A stretch of 64,000 nucleotides of DNA. Source: an uncultured Bacteroidales bacterium (GTDB lineage Bacteria; Bacteroidota; Bacteroidia; Bacteroidales; Paludibacteraceae). Positions 1-8,377 of this stretch are shown one piece after another (the stretch's first letter is position 1; every line of letters starts with the position of its first letter). Below the pieces are notes generated by a model that saw only the letters and a program-made list of their open reading frames with translations, did no database searches and had not been told where the DNA came from. The stretch spans positions 1 to 64,000 of the forward strand of contig CACXCA010000058.1 in NCBI GenBank assembly GCA_902766045.1, given 5' to 3'. The translations under genes were made by a program, and so were the position numbers.

Positions 1-118
1 TACCCATACATTCACCCGTATGAGTACATTCGCAGGGAACATATTGAATATTGTTCAAATCAGCTATCTGTTTCCTGATGGCTTTTAACGCTTCACATTT
101 TTTCTTTCCGTGATTCAT
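1..118 (-). CDS. Small Cys-containing hypothetical protein, 5' part only
   Basis: An open frame starts at the ATG complementary to 116-118 and runs off the left edge, giving 39 visible codons. The visible protein begins MNHGKKKCEALKAIRKQIAD, followed by a Cys-rich stretch ending CECTHTGEC. From memory this matches a small conserved Bacteroidales protein family whose continuation carries a CPKC-type motif. That would suggest a metal-binding protein, but the continuation lies outside the window. A good promoter precedes it (153-183). Function unknown. Confidence 0.72.
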   Translation of the reverse strand, partial: MNHGKKKCEALKAIRKQIADLNNIQYVPCECTHTGECMG

Positions 119-152
119 ACGTTACAATGATAGTTAATTAACCAAGTTCCTC

Positions 153-183
153 CAAATATACTAAATTATTCACAACCTCCAAA
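153..183 (-). promoter_or_regulatory. Bacteroidota promoter of the left-edge gene
   Basis: On the minus strand, TTTG (183-180) and TATATTTG (160-153) are separated by 19 nt. This matches the Bacteroidota sigma consensus of a -33 TTTG-like box and a -7 TAnnTTTG box. It lies 35 nt upstream of the ATG at 118. Confidence 0.6.
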
Positions 184-252
184 TTTTATCCTGCCAGCCT
201 ACCATTTTAATAAACATTCCGAGAACTTTATTGTGCTTATGCCTATTTCTAA

Positions 253-1443
253 TTAATCCCACCAGAAATACCAAAAGCGAGATCTTTCGATGGAAAGCTC
301 AATATCCTCAAGACCCATATCGCTTTGCGTGATTGACTCTTCACAATATGCCAAATGTTGCAGAGAGAGTTCATTTGCCATTTGACTTGTTTTATCAACA
401 TCCACCTGATAAACCACTTCACTGCCTGAAAAGAATACTGGGACAATGGAAAACTTATCCATCCAGTACTTAATGATACTACGATGTTCCATTGCTTCAG
501 GACTATTAGCACCACCAAACGGAATATAACATAACACATCATACGCTTTTGAGAGAGCATCAATCGGAAGAGCAATGATGGCAAGTGTATCCTCCTGGTG
601 ACCACACAAAGGAATATCGTTCATTTCGCACACCGTATTGCGTTTCCTTTGGACGAACGCTTCATCCCAATCCATATCTTCATAATTCTCTTTGATCCAC
701 TCTAATCTACTATTGAGAATATCCTCCGCATCCAAAAGCGGCATAGCCAATTTGCTTTGAAGGTAGGGCTGTAACGCCTCTCCAAGGTGAGGTTCGTACT
801 CAATCAGCAGATTGTCAACAAACAGATCATCCAAGGCAACCACAACAGAAATACGTCCTCTTTTCAGTTTTTTATTTTGATCCACTTCATAGATCTGAGT
901 TAATTTATGCGAATCAATACTATTTGCCGGACCAATAACGTTTATCTCACATCCCAACTTCCTCAAAATATACAATGCTTTTTCGTTCGAAGACAATTCT
1001 TCATAATTGAATGGCTTTTCTTGTTCTGTAGCCAATCTTTGTTCTCTTTCCTTAACTATTTGTGTTATTTCATCTTTCTTATCTTCCATCCATTTTCGTT
1101 CCTTTTCTGCCTCCCGACGTTGTTCCCGTCGTGCCATAACTATTACAATAGAGCCTATTATAAAAGAAATAGTCAAGGCAACACCAAAGAGTATTCCAAA
1201 AAACTCAGCTCCACTCATACCCTCCTCCTCATGGGCCTTAGCCATCTCACGAATACGTTGGTTGTATTCTTTAATCGTGATTGTATCAGAATCACAATAG
1301 ATAGGATAGTCGGGAATGATTTTTTCCAACCTTTGTAACCATTCTTCTTCTGTTTGTGCGTGAACAGGTGCACATAAAAAGAGCATAGTCATTGCCCAAA
1401 GGAGAACCTTAATGAATGATTTTGTAAAATCCATCTTATGCAT
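253..1443 (-). CDS. Hypothetical single-pass membrane protein at the end of the restriction operon
   Basis: A 396-aa protein with no family I recognise. It opens with a signal-like hydrophobic segment (about residues 11-29, ending APVHAQ). A second hydrophobic segment follows at about 82-103, then a strongly charged, probably coiled-coil stretch at 105-142. The remainder (about 145-396) looks like a soluble domain. Expected topology: exported N-terminus, one membrane pass, large cytoplasmic domain. A second ATG (residue 4, base 1434) sits one base after the stop of the upstream 49-aa ORF, so translation may be coupled and either start is possible. It is the last gene of the minus-strand series beginning at hsdM, but its part in restriction, if any, is unknown. 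Confidence 0.6.
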   Translation of the reverse strand: MHKMDFTKSFIKVLLWAMTMLFLCAPVHAQTEEEWLQRLEKIIPDYPIYCDSDTITIKEYNQRIREMAKAHEEEGMSGAEFFGILFGVALTISFIIGSIVIVMARREQRREAEKERKWMEDKKDEITQIVKEREQRLATEQEKPFNYEELSSNEKALYILRKLGCEINVIGPANSIDSHKLTQIYEVDQNKKLKRGRISVVVALDDLFVDNLLIEYEPHLGEALQPYLQSKLAMPLLDAEDILNSRLEWIKENYEDMDWDEAFVQRKRNTVCEMNDIPLCGHQEDTLAIIALPIDALSKAYDVLCYIPFGGANSPEAMEHRSIIKYWMDKFSIVPVFFSGSEVVYQVDVDKTSQMANELSLQHLAYCEESITQSDMGLEDIELSIERSRFWYFWWD

Positions 1444-1585
1444 AATAAGTTATTGTTCTTGTTTCAATACGATAGTCGGCATCTACTTTTTCTATTGTTT
1501 TTTTATCATTGGAATAGTTAACAACAGACTTCACTTGTCGTTTTGTCCAATTACCATGTCTATCCCATTCCACAAAACTCTTCAT
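1436..1585 (-). CDS. 49-aa ORF with a D-x-HGNWTKR motif
   Basis: An ORF of 49 codons sits exactly between its neighbours. Its ATG (1585) abuts the TGA stop of the metallopeptidase gene (1586-1588), and its TAA lies one base before the inner ATG of the membrane-protein gene. The sequence begins MKSFVEWDRHGNWTKRQ and ends ITYYA. The D-x-x-GNWT-K-R pattern followed by a terminal aromatic strand resembles the C-terminal end of YD/RHS-like Bacteroidota proteins. It may therefore be a fragment of a larger gene or a genuine mini-protein. The exact tiling with both neighbours favours translation. Confidence 0.45.
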   Translation of the reverse strand: MKSFVEWDRHGNWTKRQVKSVVNYSNDKKTIEKVDADYRIETRTITYYA

Positions 1586-2239
1586 TCACAAAGAATTACC
1601 ATATCTATCTAACCATGATTGTGCTTGTTCACAATCGGGGCAATGAGATCGAAGCAGTGTATGAAAGCGAGTTGTATGCTTCATAATTATTGTATGACAC
1701 AATTCATGAATTATGACGTAATCAATAACAAATACAGGGGATTTGATTAATCGCCAATTGATTGATATGTTTTTCTCAGAAGAACAGTTGCCCCATTTCT
1801 TCTTCTGGCTTCTGATATATAGTTTGTTATATGGTATAAGTAATGCTTTAGATAATGTCTCAACACGTCTGGCAATATATTTTTTTGCTTCAGATTTCAA
1901 CCATTTTTCTTGTATTTTCAGATCTAGCAAATTACGATTTGCTAAAATCGTCTTACTCTCATGATTCACAACAACCTTGTTCTTATATGTAGTTGAATAA
2001 TAATAAGAATAGCGATTCCCATATAGCAGAATTTCATTCCGACAGAGTTGAATTTTTGCCTTTTGTTCAAAGAATCTTAGCTTTGATTCTATCCAAGATT
2101 TTTTTCTATCCAGTAATTTTTCAACATCCTCGTCTGTAAATGCAAGTGGGATGTATAATTGTACCATTCCATTTTCATTAATACGAAGTCGAGCATTCTT
2201 CACGTCTCGACGAACTATTATAACATTCTCTTTCTGCAT
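1586..2239 (-). CDS. YgjP/DUF45-family zinc metallopeptidase
   Basis: This 217-aa protein belongs to the M48-like YgjP (WLM/DUF45, COG1451) family. The zinc motif HELCH is at residues 178-182, with a following MKH (His188) as the likely third ligand. The family signature KKKWGNCSS is at about 147-154. No signal peptide is seen, so it should be cytoplasmic. It starts one base after the hsdR stop and is clearly co-transcribed with it. Members of this family often accompany type I restriction genes in bacteria; their substrate there is not established. Length is normal for the family. Confidence 0.85.
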   Translation of the reverse strand: MQKENVIIVRRDVKNARLRINENGMVQLYIPLAFTDEDVEKLLDRKKSWIESKLRFFEQKAKIQLCRNEILLYGNRYSYYYSTTYKNKVVVNHESKTILANRNLLDLKIQEKWLKSEAKKYIARRVETLSKALLIPYNKLYIRSQKKKWGNCSSEKNISINWRLIKSPVFVIDYVIIHELCHTIIMKHTTRFHTLLRSHCPDCEQAQSWLDRYGNSL

Positions 2240-2240
2240 A

Positions 2241-5200
2241 TTACATCAGACTGAAATTCTCGACTATTGATTTCATAATTGCATCACCCAAAGGAGTGTC
2301 AAGATCCAGATTCAACGCTTCGTATTTCGGATTGGCTGCTAGCAATTCCATATCAGCTTTGATTCGATTATATTCCTGAGGTACCTCTTGCCAACCGATG
2401 TAAATCTTTGATTGAATGCGCAGTGTCTGCTCATTAGCAAATTCACGAACCAATTGTTCATCGAAATTAGCTCCTTCATTTTTGATTATTTGGTAAATCT
2501 CAAATGTCCCTTTGTTGGCAAAGCCCATTTTCATAGGAATCTCCATGACCTCATCCACTTCGGTATATAGTTCACTTAGTTTTTCCAGTAACCCTTGAAT
2601 TTCTATGGTATGAGCATTTTTCATCTGAATTAGTGCATCTAATCGCTCTTGGTATTCAATATAGATTGCACTATTGTTTTGGTTCATGCGAATCATCGTC
2701 TCTATATCACGAATGATTTTTTCTGCCTTGTCGGAAGGTGAAAGTTTCGTTTCCTGCAACTTAGTTAAGTAATCGGAATCAATGGAAATTTCGGGTAGAT
2801 GGCCACGGAAGTTAAGTAATGTAGCACTCTCTTCCAACAATTTACGTGTTTGTGCTGCATAAAACTCGGCATCAAAATTCATGCGACGAAATTCTTCCAA
2901 ATACAATTCATAAATGGTAACCAACCATTGATATTTATTACGGAAAGTCCGCAAACCAGGATTGGGACTAATAGCCTCCCACAACTGCACTACTCTATGA
3001 AAACGATTCTCAAACTGACCATGGTCGATTTCGCTTAATTTTCGGATAATAGCCATTTCACACTCGTAGCTGTCAACCAATTCAATATCTTCGAACGGCT
3101 CAAATGCTATATCCAGTTCTTTCGGGAACGTTTCCAACAACGCATCTACATCTTCAAATTCTCCAATGTCAGAGGGGTCATAATTTAATGCTTCCTTATA
3201 ATTTTGAAATACGCCTACATAATCGACAATACGACCAAATTCCTTTGAAAGTTTTGTTTCTCCCTCGCCATAATCATACGGACGATTGGTTCGTGCAACT
3301 GCCTGCAATAAATTGTGATCACGTAGCGGACTGTCTAAATACATGGTCTGCTCTATCGGAGCATCAAATCCAGTAAGAAGCATATTGCATACGATGAAGA
3401 TTTTCAAGTTGTTGCCCTTCGCAATCTCCTCGTCTGTAATTCGTTTCTTAAAATTAGCAATCAGGCGCTTGCGTTCCTTGTCATCAATATAGAATGGAGA
3501 AAAGAGATCATAATGTTCTCCCGTTTCGTATTGTCCTGTTGAGAAGATGATGCGAATTTCCGATTTGTCAAAATAGTTGAGCAATTCATTGTAATACATC
3601 ACACATGCTTCCTTATCAATGGCAACAACTTGAGCTTTGAACCCTTGAGGCTCCAATCTCTCATGGAAATCTTTGGCTATATCGGCGGCCAAGATTTTGA
3701 TACGTTCGGGTTTCTTCATCAATGTTTTCCATGGCTGTACGCGTTGTTCAACCTGACGTTTCTGATTTTCCTCTAAATCAGCAGTTACTTCATCGTATCC
3801 CTTCTTCAGGTTTTCTTTGTCCAAAAACCATTGAGAAGGTCCTAAAGTATATCGGATAGGCTTAGTGGCACCATCGTTGATGGCATCGATAACACTATAT
3901 TTGTCCAAATAATACTCCATCTTTCCATTCCCGTCTTTGGTGCCAAATTCTTGATGAGTTTTTGGAATAGGTGTTCCTGTAAAAGCGAAGCGTTTCGCAT
4001 TGGGTAATACAGCCCTTAGTTCCATTTGATAGTCTCCATATTCGGTACGATGAGCCTCGTCAATAAGAACAATCACATTGCCTCGGTCATCCTTTACATC
4101 TCCTAATTCACTAAATTTCTGAACAGTGGTGATGAACACACCTGCAGGTTGGTTTTTTAGGATACTTTTTAAATCCCCCACACTCATTATAATGCGAGCA
4201 TTTGGAAATTCGCAATCAAAAAACGTATCACCCATCTGGTCTTTTAAATCTTTACGATCTACTACGATGAAAACGGTAGGGTCATCAAGAACGTTTGTCT
4301 TTCGTAGTTTGTAGGCAGTATAAAGCATGGTGAGTGATTTTCCAGAACCTTGTGTGTGCCATATTACACCTTGTGCTTTATCAGACTGTATCACCCTATC
4401 TACTATCTTATTAGCAGCACGAAGTTGTTGATACCGTGCCACTTTTTTGATTATTTTACCGTTGTCTCGTTCAAAGACAATGAAGTGTTGTAGAATATCG
4501 AGTACTCTTTCTGGTTGCAACAAACCAATGATACCAAATTTCATCTGTTCGAGCAATTGTCCGTTGGGCAAGCGTTCCACATCAAAGTGTGTCAGTCCGT
4601 CGGTTTCGTCTTGATACACTTGGCATAGAGTATTGTCGGGATGTTGTATTGGATTGTCATATTTGTTGGCAAGAATAGAATCCTTCCATTCATTAAAATA
4701 GGAAGCGGATGCCCCAGGAATTCCATATTTGCATAACCTACCGTTACAAGCGACTCCAAATAGATGGGTGATGAACAGTTTGTCACTACGTCGATCGTAG
4801 GTTTGGAATTGTCGCACACCCTCAAGCCAATTAGTGCCACGTCGGGCACATTGTTTAGCTTCGATGGGAACTAATGGAATTCCATTAATTAACAGACAGA
4901 TGTCTGCCCTCACTTGTTGCACCGCATATTGGTTGGTGACGATAAGGCTGTTTTGCCATATATCTTCAAAGTTGATGAAGCGGATGGTACGGTCTTTATG
5001 GTCGATGGTAAGGGTAACGCCTTCGCAGAGTTGGTTGAGGAAATTTTCATTGCCCTCAATGGGTATAGGATTGTGTAGATTATTAAGTAGAACATCCACT
5101 GCCATTTTAGCCGATTGTTGGTCAATGTCGTTTAATACCATTACTTGTTCCACTAATAATGGTTCCACAATTGCATTTACTTGTAGGCGGTTATAGTGTT

Positions 5201-5300
5201 TCAAATCTTCCGCTGAGCAATAGGTCCATCCCAACTGGGTGAGCCACTCGGTGACTTTGGATTCTACGGGCTTGTTTTCGTGAAGTTGTGACATATTCAA
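2241..5300 (-). CDS. hsdR: Type I restriction enzyme, endonuclease/translocase subunit
   Basis: HsdR (1019 aa) is the motor and nuclease subunit that, with HsdM and HsdS, translocates and cuts unmodified DNA. The N-terminal PD-(D/E)xK nuclease is visible: Asp133, then Glu147-x-Lys149 in PIEAKQ. The SF2 helicase motor follows: Walker A TQGSGKS (about 316-322), the DEAH box in LIDEAH (412-417), motif III FTGTP (about 437-441) and motif VI QAVARTNRPY (about residue 680). The C-terminal third is helical, as expected for HsdM contact. No frameshift is visible, so the gene looks intact. It is separated from hsdM/hsdS by an unrelated ATPase-TOPRIM pair; the TOPRIM stop is 26 nt upstream of the hsdR start. 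Confidence 0.95.
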   Translation of the reverse strand: MNMSQLHENKPVESKVTEWLTQLGWTYCSAEDLKHYNRLQVNAIVEPLLVEQVMVLNDIDQQSAKMAVDVLLNNLHNPIPIEGNENFLNQLCEGVTLTIDHKDRTIRFINFEDIWQNSLIVTNQYAVQQVRADICLLINGIPLVPIEAKQCARRGTNWLEGVRQFQTYDRRSDKLFITHLFGVACNGRLCKYGIPGASASYFNEWKDSILANKYDNPIQHPDNTLCQVYQDETDGLTHFDVERLPNGQLLEQMKFGIIGLLQPERVLDILQHFIVFERDNGKIIKKVARYQQLRAANKIVDRVIQSDKAQGVIWHTQGSGKSLTMLYTAYKLRKTNVLDDPTVFIVVDRKDLKDQMGDTFFDCEFPNARIIMSVGDLKSILKNQPAGVFITTVQKFSELGDVKDDRGNVIVLIDEAHRTEYGDYQMELRAVLPNAKRFAFTGTPIPKTHQEFGTKDGNGKMEYYLDKYSVIDAINDGATKPIRYTLGPSQWFLDKENLKKGYDEVTADLEENQKRQVEQRVQPWKTLMKKPERIKILAADIAKDFHERLEPQGFKAQVVAIDKEACVMYYNELLNYFDKSEIRIIFSTGQYETGEHYDLFSPFYIDDKERKRLIANFKKRITDEEIAKGNNLKIFIVCNMLLTGFDAPIEQTMYLDSPLRDHNLLQAVARTNRPYDYGEGETKLSKEFGRIVDYVGVFQNYKEALNYDPSDIGEFEDVDALLETFPKELDIAFEPFEDIELVDSYECEMAIIRKLSEIDHGQFENRFHRVVQLWEAISPNPGLRTFRNKYQWLVTIYELYLEEFRRMNFDAEFYAAQTRKLLEESATLLNFRGHLPEISIDSDYLTKLQETKLSPSDKAEKIIRDIETMIRMNQNNSAIYIEYQERLDALIQMKNAHTIEIQGLLEKLSELYTEVDEVMEIPMKMGFANKGTFEIYQIIKNEGANFDEQLVREFANEQTLRIQSKIYIGWQEVPQEYNRIKADMELLAANPKYEALNLDLDTPLGDAIMKSIVENFSLM

Positions 5301-5326
5301 AATAAAGAATTACAAAAGTATAATTA

Positions 5327-6055
5327 TTATGAAAATGATTCTTTTATTTTTTCTTGCATGTGTTTAATACTATCGGATTTAAGGCAATAGCACATATCAT
5401 AAAGTTGTTTTTGACTATATTTAATAGTCCTTTCTTTTCTACCAACAATCATTCTAACAAGATGAAATAACGAATGCCCTCGCAATAATAAATCATACCC
5501 TTTTCTTAAGTATTCAATAGAATTTTGTGAAGGCTCTTTATAATCAGTTAACTTTGATGTATCCAATAAATAATCTTTTGATAGTATGTTTTCTGGCAAT
5601 TTAGTAAAATCAAATTCTTTTCCATTTTTGAATTTTTCTAACTCACATGCATAATATCGTAAAAACTCATTTAGCGATTTTTCAAACAAAAACTTGTCAT
5701 CTTTCTTAAAATAATGTTTTTCAAAAGTTTTCCCTTGGTATAAATCATTCTCAATACTATATCCTTCTGTATAGATTACATTATTATCAATAGGTGTTCT
5801 ATTAGAATAGACCAATGTGTCTTTATCAATAATAAAAATAACATTAGGATTAACAATTTCATTTCTCCTACTAATTAATGAGTTGACCCCATCACATCCA
5901 GTTCTTGGTTCCATAAGCCCCGCACAATCTATTTCATCAAGAATCCATCTATACACCATAGCATCGTCTGGCCCTTCAACAATAATATAGGGTTGAGAAG
6001 AATGGTTTATTGTAGCTATTAATTCATCATCTGACAAATACCTTCCCATATTCAT
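5327..6055 (-). CDS. TOPRIM/DUF4435-type nuclease partner of the ATPase (PARIS/OLD-like module)
   Basis: This 242-aa protein starts with a TOPRIM-like fold: IIVEGPDDAMVYRW gives Glu27 and Asp30/Asp31, and IFIIDKD gives Asp77 and Asp79, the pattern of an acidic metal-binding nuclease or topoisomerase-primase centre. The rest is helical and Lys-rich. Its start overlaps the ATPase stop by 4 nt (ATGA), which implies stoichiometric co-expression. AAA ATPase plus DUF4435/TOPRIM pairs include the anti-phage PARIS system (AriA/AriB) and OLD-like systems. This protein is short for AriB, so the exact class is open. Base composition is much more AT-rich than hsdR or hsdM. Confidence 0.72.
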   Translation of the reverse strand: MNMGRYLSDDELIATINHSSQPYIIVEGPDDAMVYRWILDEIDCAGLMEPRTGCDGVNSLISRRNEIVNPNVIFIIDKDTLVYSNRTPIDNNVIYTEGYSIENDLYQGKTFEKHYFKKDDKFLFEKSLNEFLRYYACELEKFKNGKEFDFTKLPENILSKDYLLDTSKLTDYKEPSQNSIEYLRKGYDLLLRGHSLFHLVRMIVGRKERTIKYSQKQLYDMCYCLKSDSIKHMQEKIKESFS

Positions 6056-7122
6056 TCTCCTTTATCTTCACTTAAGATTATCTCCTTATCAGCATATTTT
6101 GTGTAAATGAAAGGACTGTGAGTTGCGATAAAAAATTGATTATTATTACCTTGTTTTAATAATTTTGGAATTAAAAGCCGTTGCCAATCAGGATGTAAAC
6201 TTAATTCGGGTTCATCAATAAATATTATCTTATTTTTAGAAAAAGTGTTATAACATAGAAAACTCAACATCTGTTTTTCTCCCGCAGATAATTTATCTGA
6301 AGATATCAAATTATGTTCATCTCCAAACTTTATAGAATCCATATCAATTCCTTTTTTATGAAAAACATTAGAAATTAAATTCTGTAAAACCTCGAAAGCT
6401 TTAAATCTTTCCTCTCTTTTTTCTTCTACCATTTTTATTTCAGATTCAATCTGTTTTAGTTTTTCTTCTGGAGTTAGTTCGTTCTTCACCTTAGTTAGCT
6501 CCATTAATTTCTTAAATTGCTTTCGTTGAAGATCGTCGATATCTTTCATTATTGAAGTATATTCTTTATTGATTAATGACGTAATATCATCGGTAGAAAC
6601 AGATGCTATAAATTGATGCTTCTTTGTTGATAACTCTTTTGATAATTCGGATAGTCCTTCTTTTAATGAATAAGAAAATCGTCTAAATTGAGATATTCCA
6701 TCTATTGAAAATCCACCTTCAATACGTCTAAATGTTGGGAAAAAAATAGAACTGTCACAATATTTTTCAAATTCTTTTTTTGTTATTCCAGATATTTCTT
6801 CAGGGAAAAGATCCTCTATTTCAAATGGATATGTTTTTTGAATTTCTCTTAGTTTTCTATCTTCTATTTTTCTCCACGAAATCTTTTTGGGATTTTTACT
6901 TATCTCTATATAATATTTATCTGTCGTTAATTTTAAAACTTTAAAATTTATTTCTTGAAATAAAGAAGAAAAATTTGCACTATTAACAAACCATAATATT
7001 TTAAGAATTGTGGTTTTCCCACACCCATTTAATCCAGTGAACAAATTCAAATCGTCATTAAATTTAAATTTAAATGACCTTTTGTTTCCATTAAGTTCTT
7101 CTATGAACAATTCCTTTATCAT
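6052..7122 (-). CDS. ABC/SMC-type AAA ATPase of the nested defence module
   Basis: This 356-aa ATPase is of the AAA_15/OLD class. It shows Walker A GLNGCGKT (30-37), an ABC-like signature LSAGEKQML (about 278-286), Walker B FIDEPELSLHPDW (about 301-313) and a His-switch in THSPF (about 334-338). Between them lies a charged coiled-coil stretch (about 185-250). The head-plus-coil arrangement is that of AriA/OLD-type sensors that hold a toxic nuclease partner. The gene begins 19 nt after the hsdS stop and overlaps the TOPRIM gene by 4 nt. Very AT-rich codon use suggests separate acquisition from the flanking hsd genes. Role inferred: phage defence, possibly guarding the host restriction system. 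Confidence 0.78.
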   Translation of the reverse strand: MIKELFIEELNGNKRSFKFKFNDDLNLFTGLNGCGKTTILKILWFVNSANFSSLFQEINFKVLKLTTDKYYIEISKNPKKISWRKIEDRKLREIQKTYPFEIEDLFPEEISGITKKEFEKYCDSSIFFPTFRRIEGGFSIDGISQFRRFSYSLKEGLSELSKELSTKKHQFIASVSTDDITSLINKEYTSIMKDIDDLQRKQFKKLMELTKVKNELTPEEKLKQIESEIKMVEEKREERFKAFEVLQNLISNVFHKKGIDMDSIKFGDEHNLISSDKLSAGEKQMLSFLCYNTFSKNKIIFIDEPELSLHPDWQRLLIPKLLKQGNNNQFFIATHSPFIYTKYADKEIILSEDKGE

Positions 7123-7141
7123 ATTGTTTTGTTTAAATTGT

Positions 7142-8374
7142 TTATATTTTCACTCTCACCCTCCCCGTCAGCAAATTCTGCATCAGCGACTTCTTCAGTC
7201 TCTCAAGGACGGCGATTTTATTTTGTTTATTAATAATTTCTTGACCTATCTTACTTATTGAATTAGAAATCTGATTCTGTTCTTCCAACTTAGTTGGAAT
7301 CATTATCTTTATTTTGCATAAATCTGATTTGTTTATTTTGGGTTGGGCTGAACCATATACTATATTATCATATTTCTTTGCTTCCAAAATCATGACTATT
7401 AAGTTTATATCATAATTATCATAAACTCGCAAAATATGAGCATGATTATTTACCCAAAACTTTCCTTTTACGATAAATGCTTGGGGCACTTTTCTTGATA
7501 ACAGGTTTTCGCCATCTTCACCAAACAAAAGATATGTTCCATCAAAAAGATAATTATTTATATAATCAACAATCCCAGCTGCTCCGTAATATGGATATAT
7601 TCCTTTTATATTATCTCTATCTGTCGATTTTATTGGTTTTCTTAAATTGTCCAAATTTTCGGCTATATCTCCAACTTTCTTCACCTTCCACCCCTCGGGC
7701 ACTTTCCCGAACTTCTCATCCATATAAAATTCATCATCTTTGCGCATAGTGCCATCGGGTTTCATGCGACCTGTGAGAAGGTTCTGCATTAGACTCTTCT
7801 TCAAACATTCGGCGGTGGCTATGCTATTCTGCACAGAGGCTATCGATTCATCTACCTTTGAGAGAATATTGGCAATGGCGGTTTGCTCGTGCTTTTCAGG
7901 AAAATGAATATCCATATTCCTCAAATAACGAATATCCAAATTGCCTAATCCAGTCGTGCCTTCAGCAACAGAAGTAATTCTTTCTTGAATCGCATGAGAC
8001 GACATCCATCTGAAGAAATACTCAGGCAAAATATCAGAATCGTCTTTGGGCTTAAAAGCGGTCAAGAATGAAGCAAACAGATAATCTGTATCATCTTTGA
8101 TAAATATCGCATTGCCTATTCTTTTGCGATTTCCATTTGAACTTACCGCAATACACCAATCCTTACTTACCGCTTTTTCTTTCCTATCTTTCTCACTGAC
8201 ACCTTGCAGATATAATTCTTCCGTCAAATCCAAATCCTTTTGAATATTTGTCACAGTAAGCACCCTGACCGAATTAGGCTCTTGAGCTTTCATCTCTTGT
8301 TCCTTCGACCATGTATATCCAGACTTGTGTTGAATCTGATTCTTGAATTTATCTGTCTTCCAACCTTCCATCAT
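7142..8374 (-). CDS. hsdS: Type I restriction enzyme, specificity subunit
   Basis: HsdS (410 aa) has the usual two-half architecture: target recognition domain 1 (about 1-170), a conserved helix ending LKKSLMQNLLTGR (about 190-205), recognition domain 2 beginning at the VPEGWKVKKVGD segment (about 225-370), and a second copy of the same helix end at the C-terminus. The duplicated LKKSLMQNLLTGR element is the conserved spacer where recognition domains are exchanged by recombination. The second half is noticeably more AT-rich than the first, consistent with a swapped domain. The start lies 3 nt after the DUF1016 stop. The recognition sequence cannot be read from the protein. Confidence 0.93.
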   Translation of the reverse strand: MMEGWKTDKFKNQIQHKSGYTWSKEQEMKAQEPNSVRVLTVTNIQKDLDLTEELYLQGVSEKDRKEKAVSKDWCIAVSSNGNRKRIGNAIFIKDDTDYLFASFLTAFKPKDDSDILPEYFFRWMSSHAIQERITSVAEGTTGLGNLDIRYLRNMDIHFPEKHEQTAIANILSKVDESIASVQNSIATAECLKKSLMQNLLTGRMKPDGTMRKDDEFYMDEKFGKVPEGWKVKKVGDIAENLDNLRKPIKSTDRDNIKGIYPYYGAAGIVDYINNYLFDGTYLLFGEDGENLLSRKVPQAFIVKGKFWVNNHAHILRVYDNYDINLIVMILEAKKYDNIVYGSAQPKINKSDLCKIKIMIPTKLEEQNQISNSISKIGQEIINKQNKIAVLERLKKSLMQNLLTGRVRVKI

Positions 8375-8377
8375 AGT

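Noticed and set aside
907-1338. 143-aa plus-strand frame opposite the 396-aa membrane-protein gene
   Set aside because: It is a complement shadow of a longer coding frame that has a signal peptide and sensible composition.
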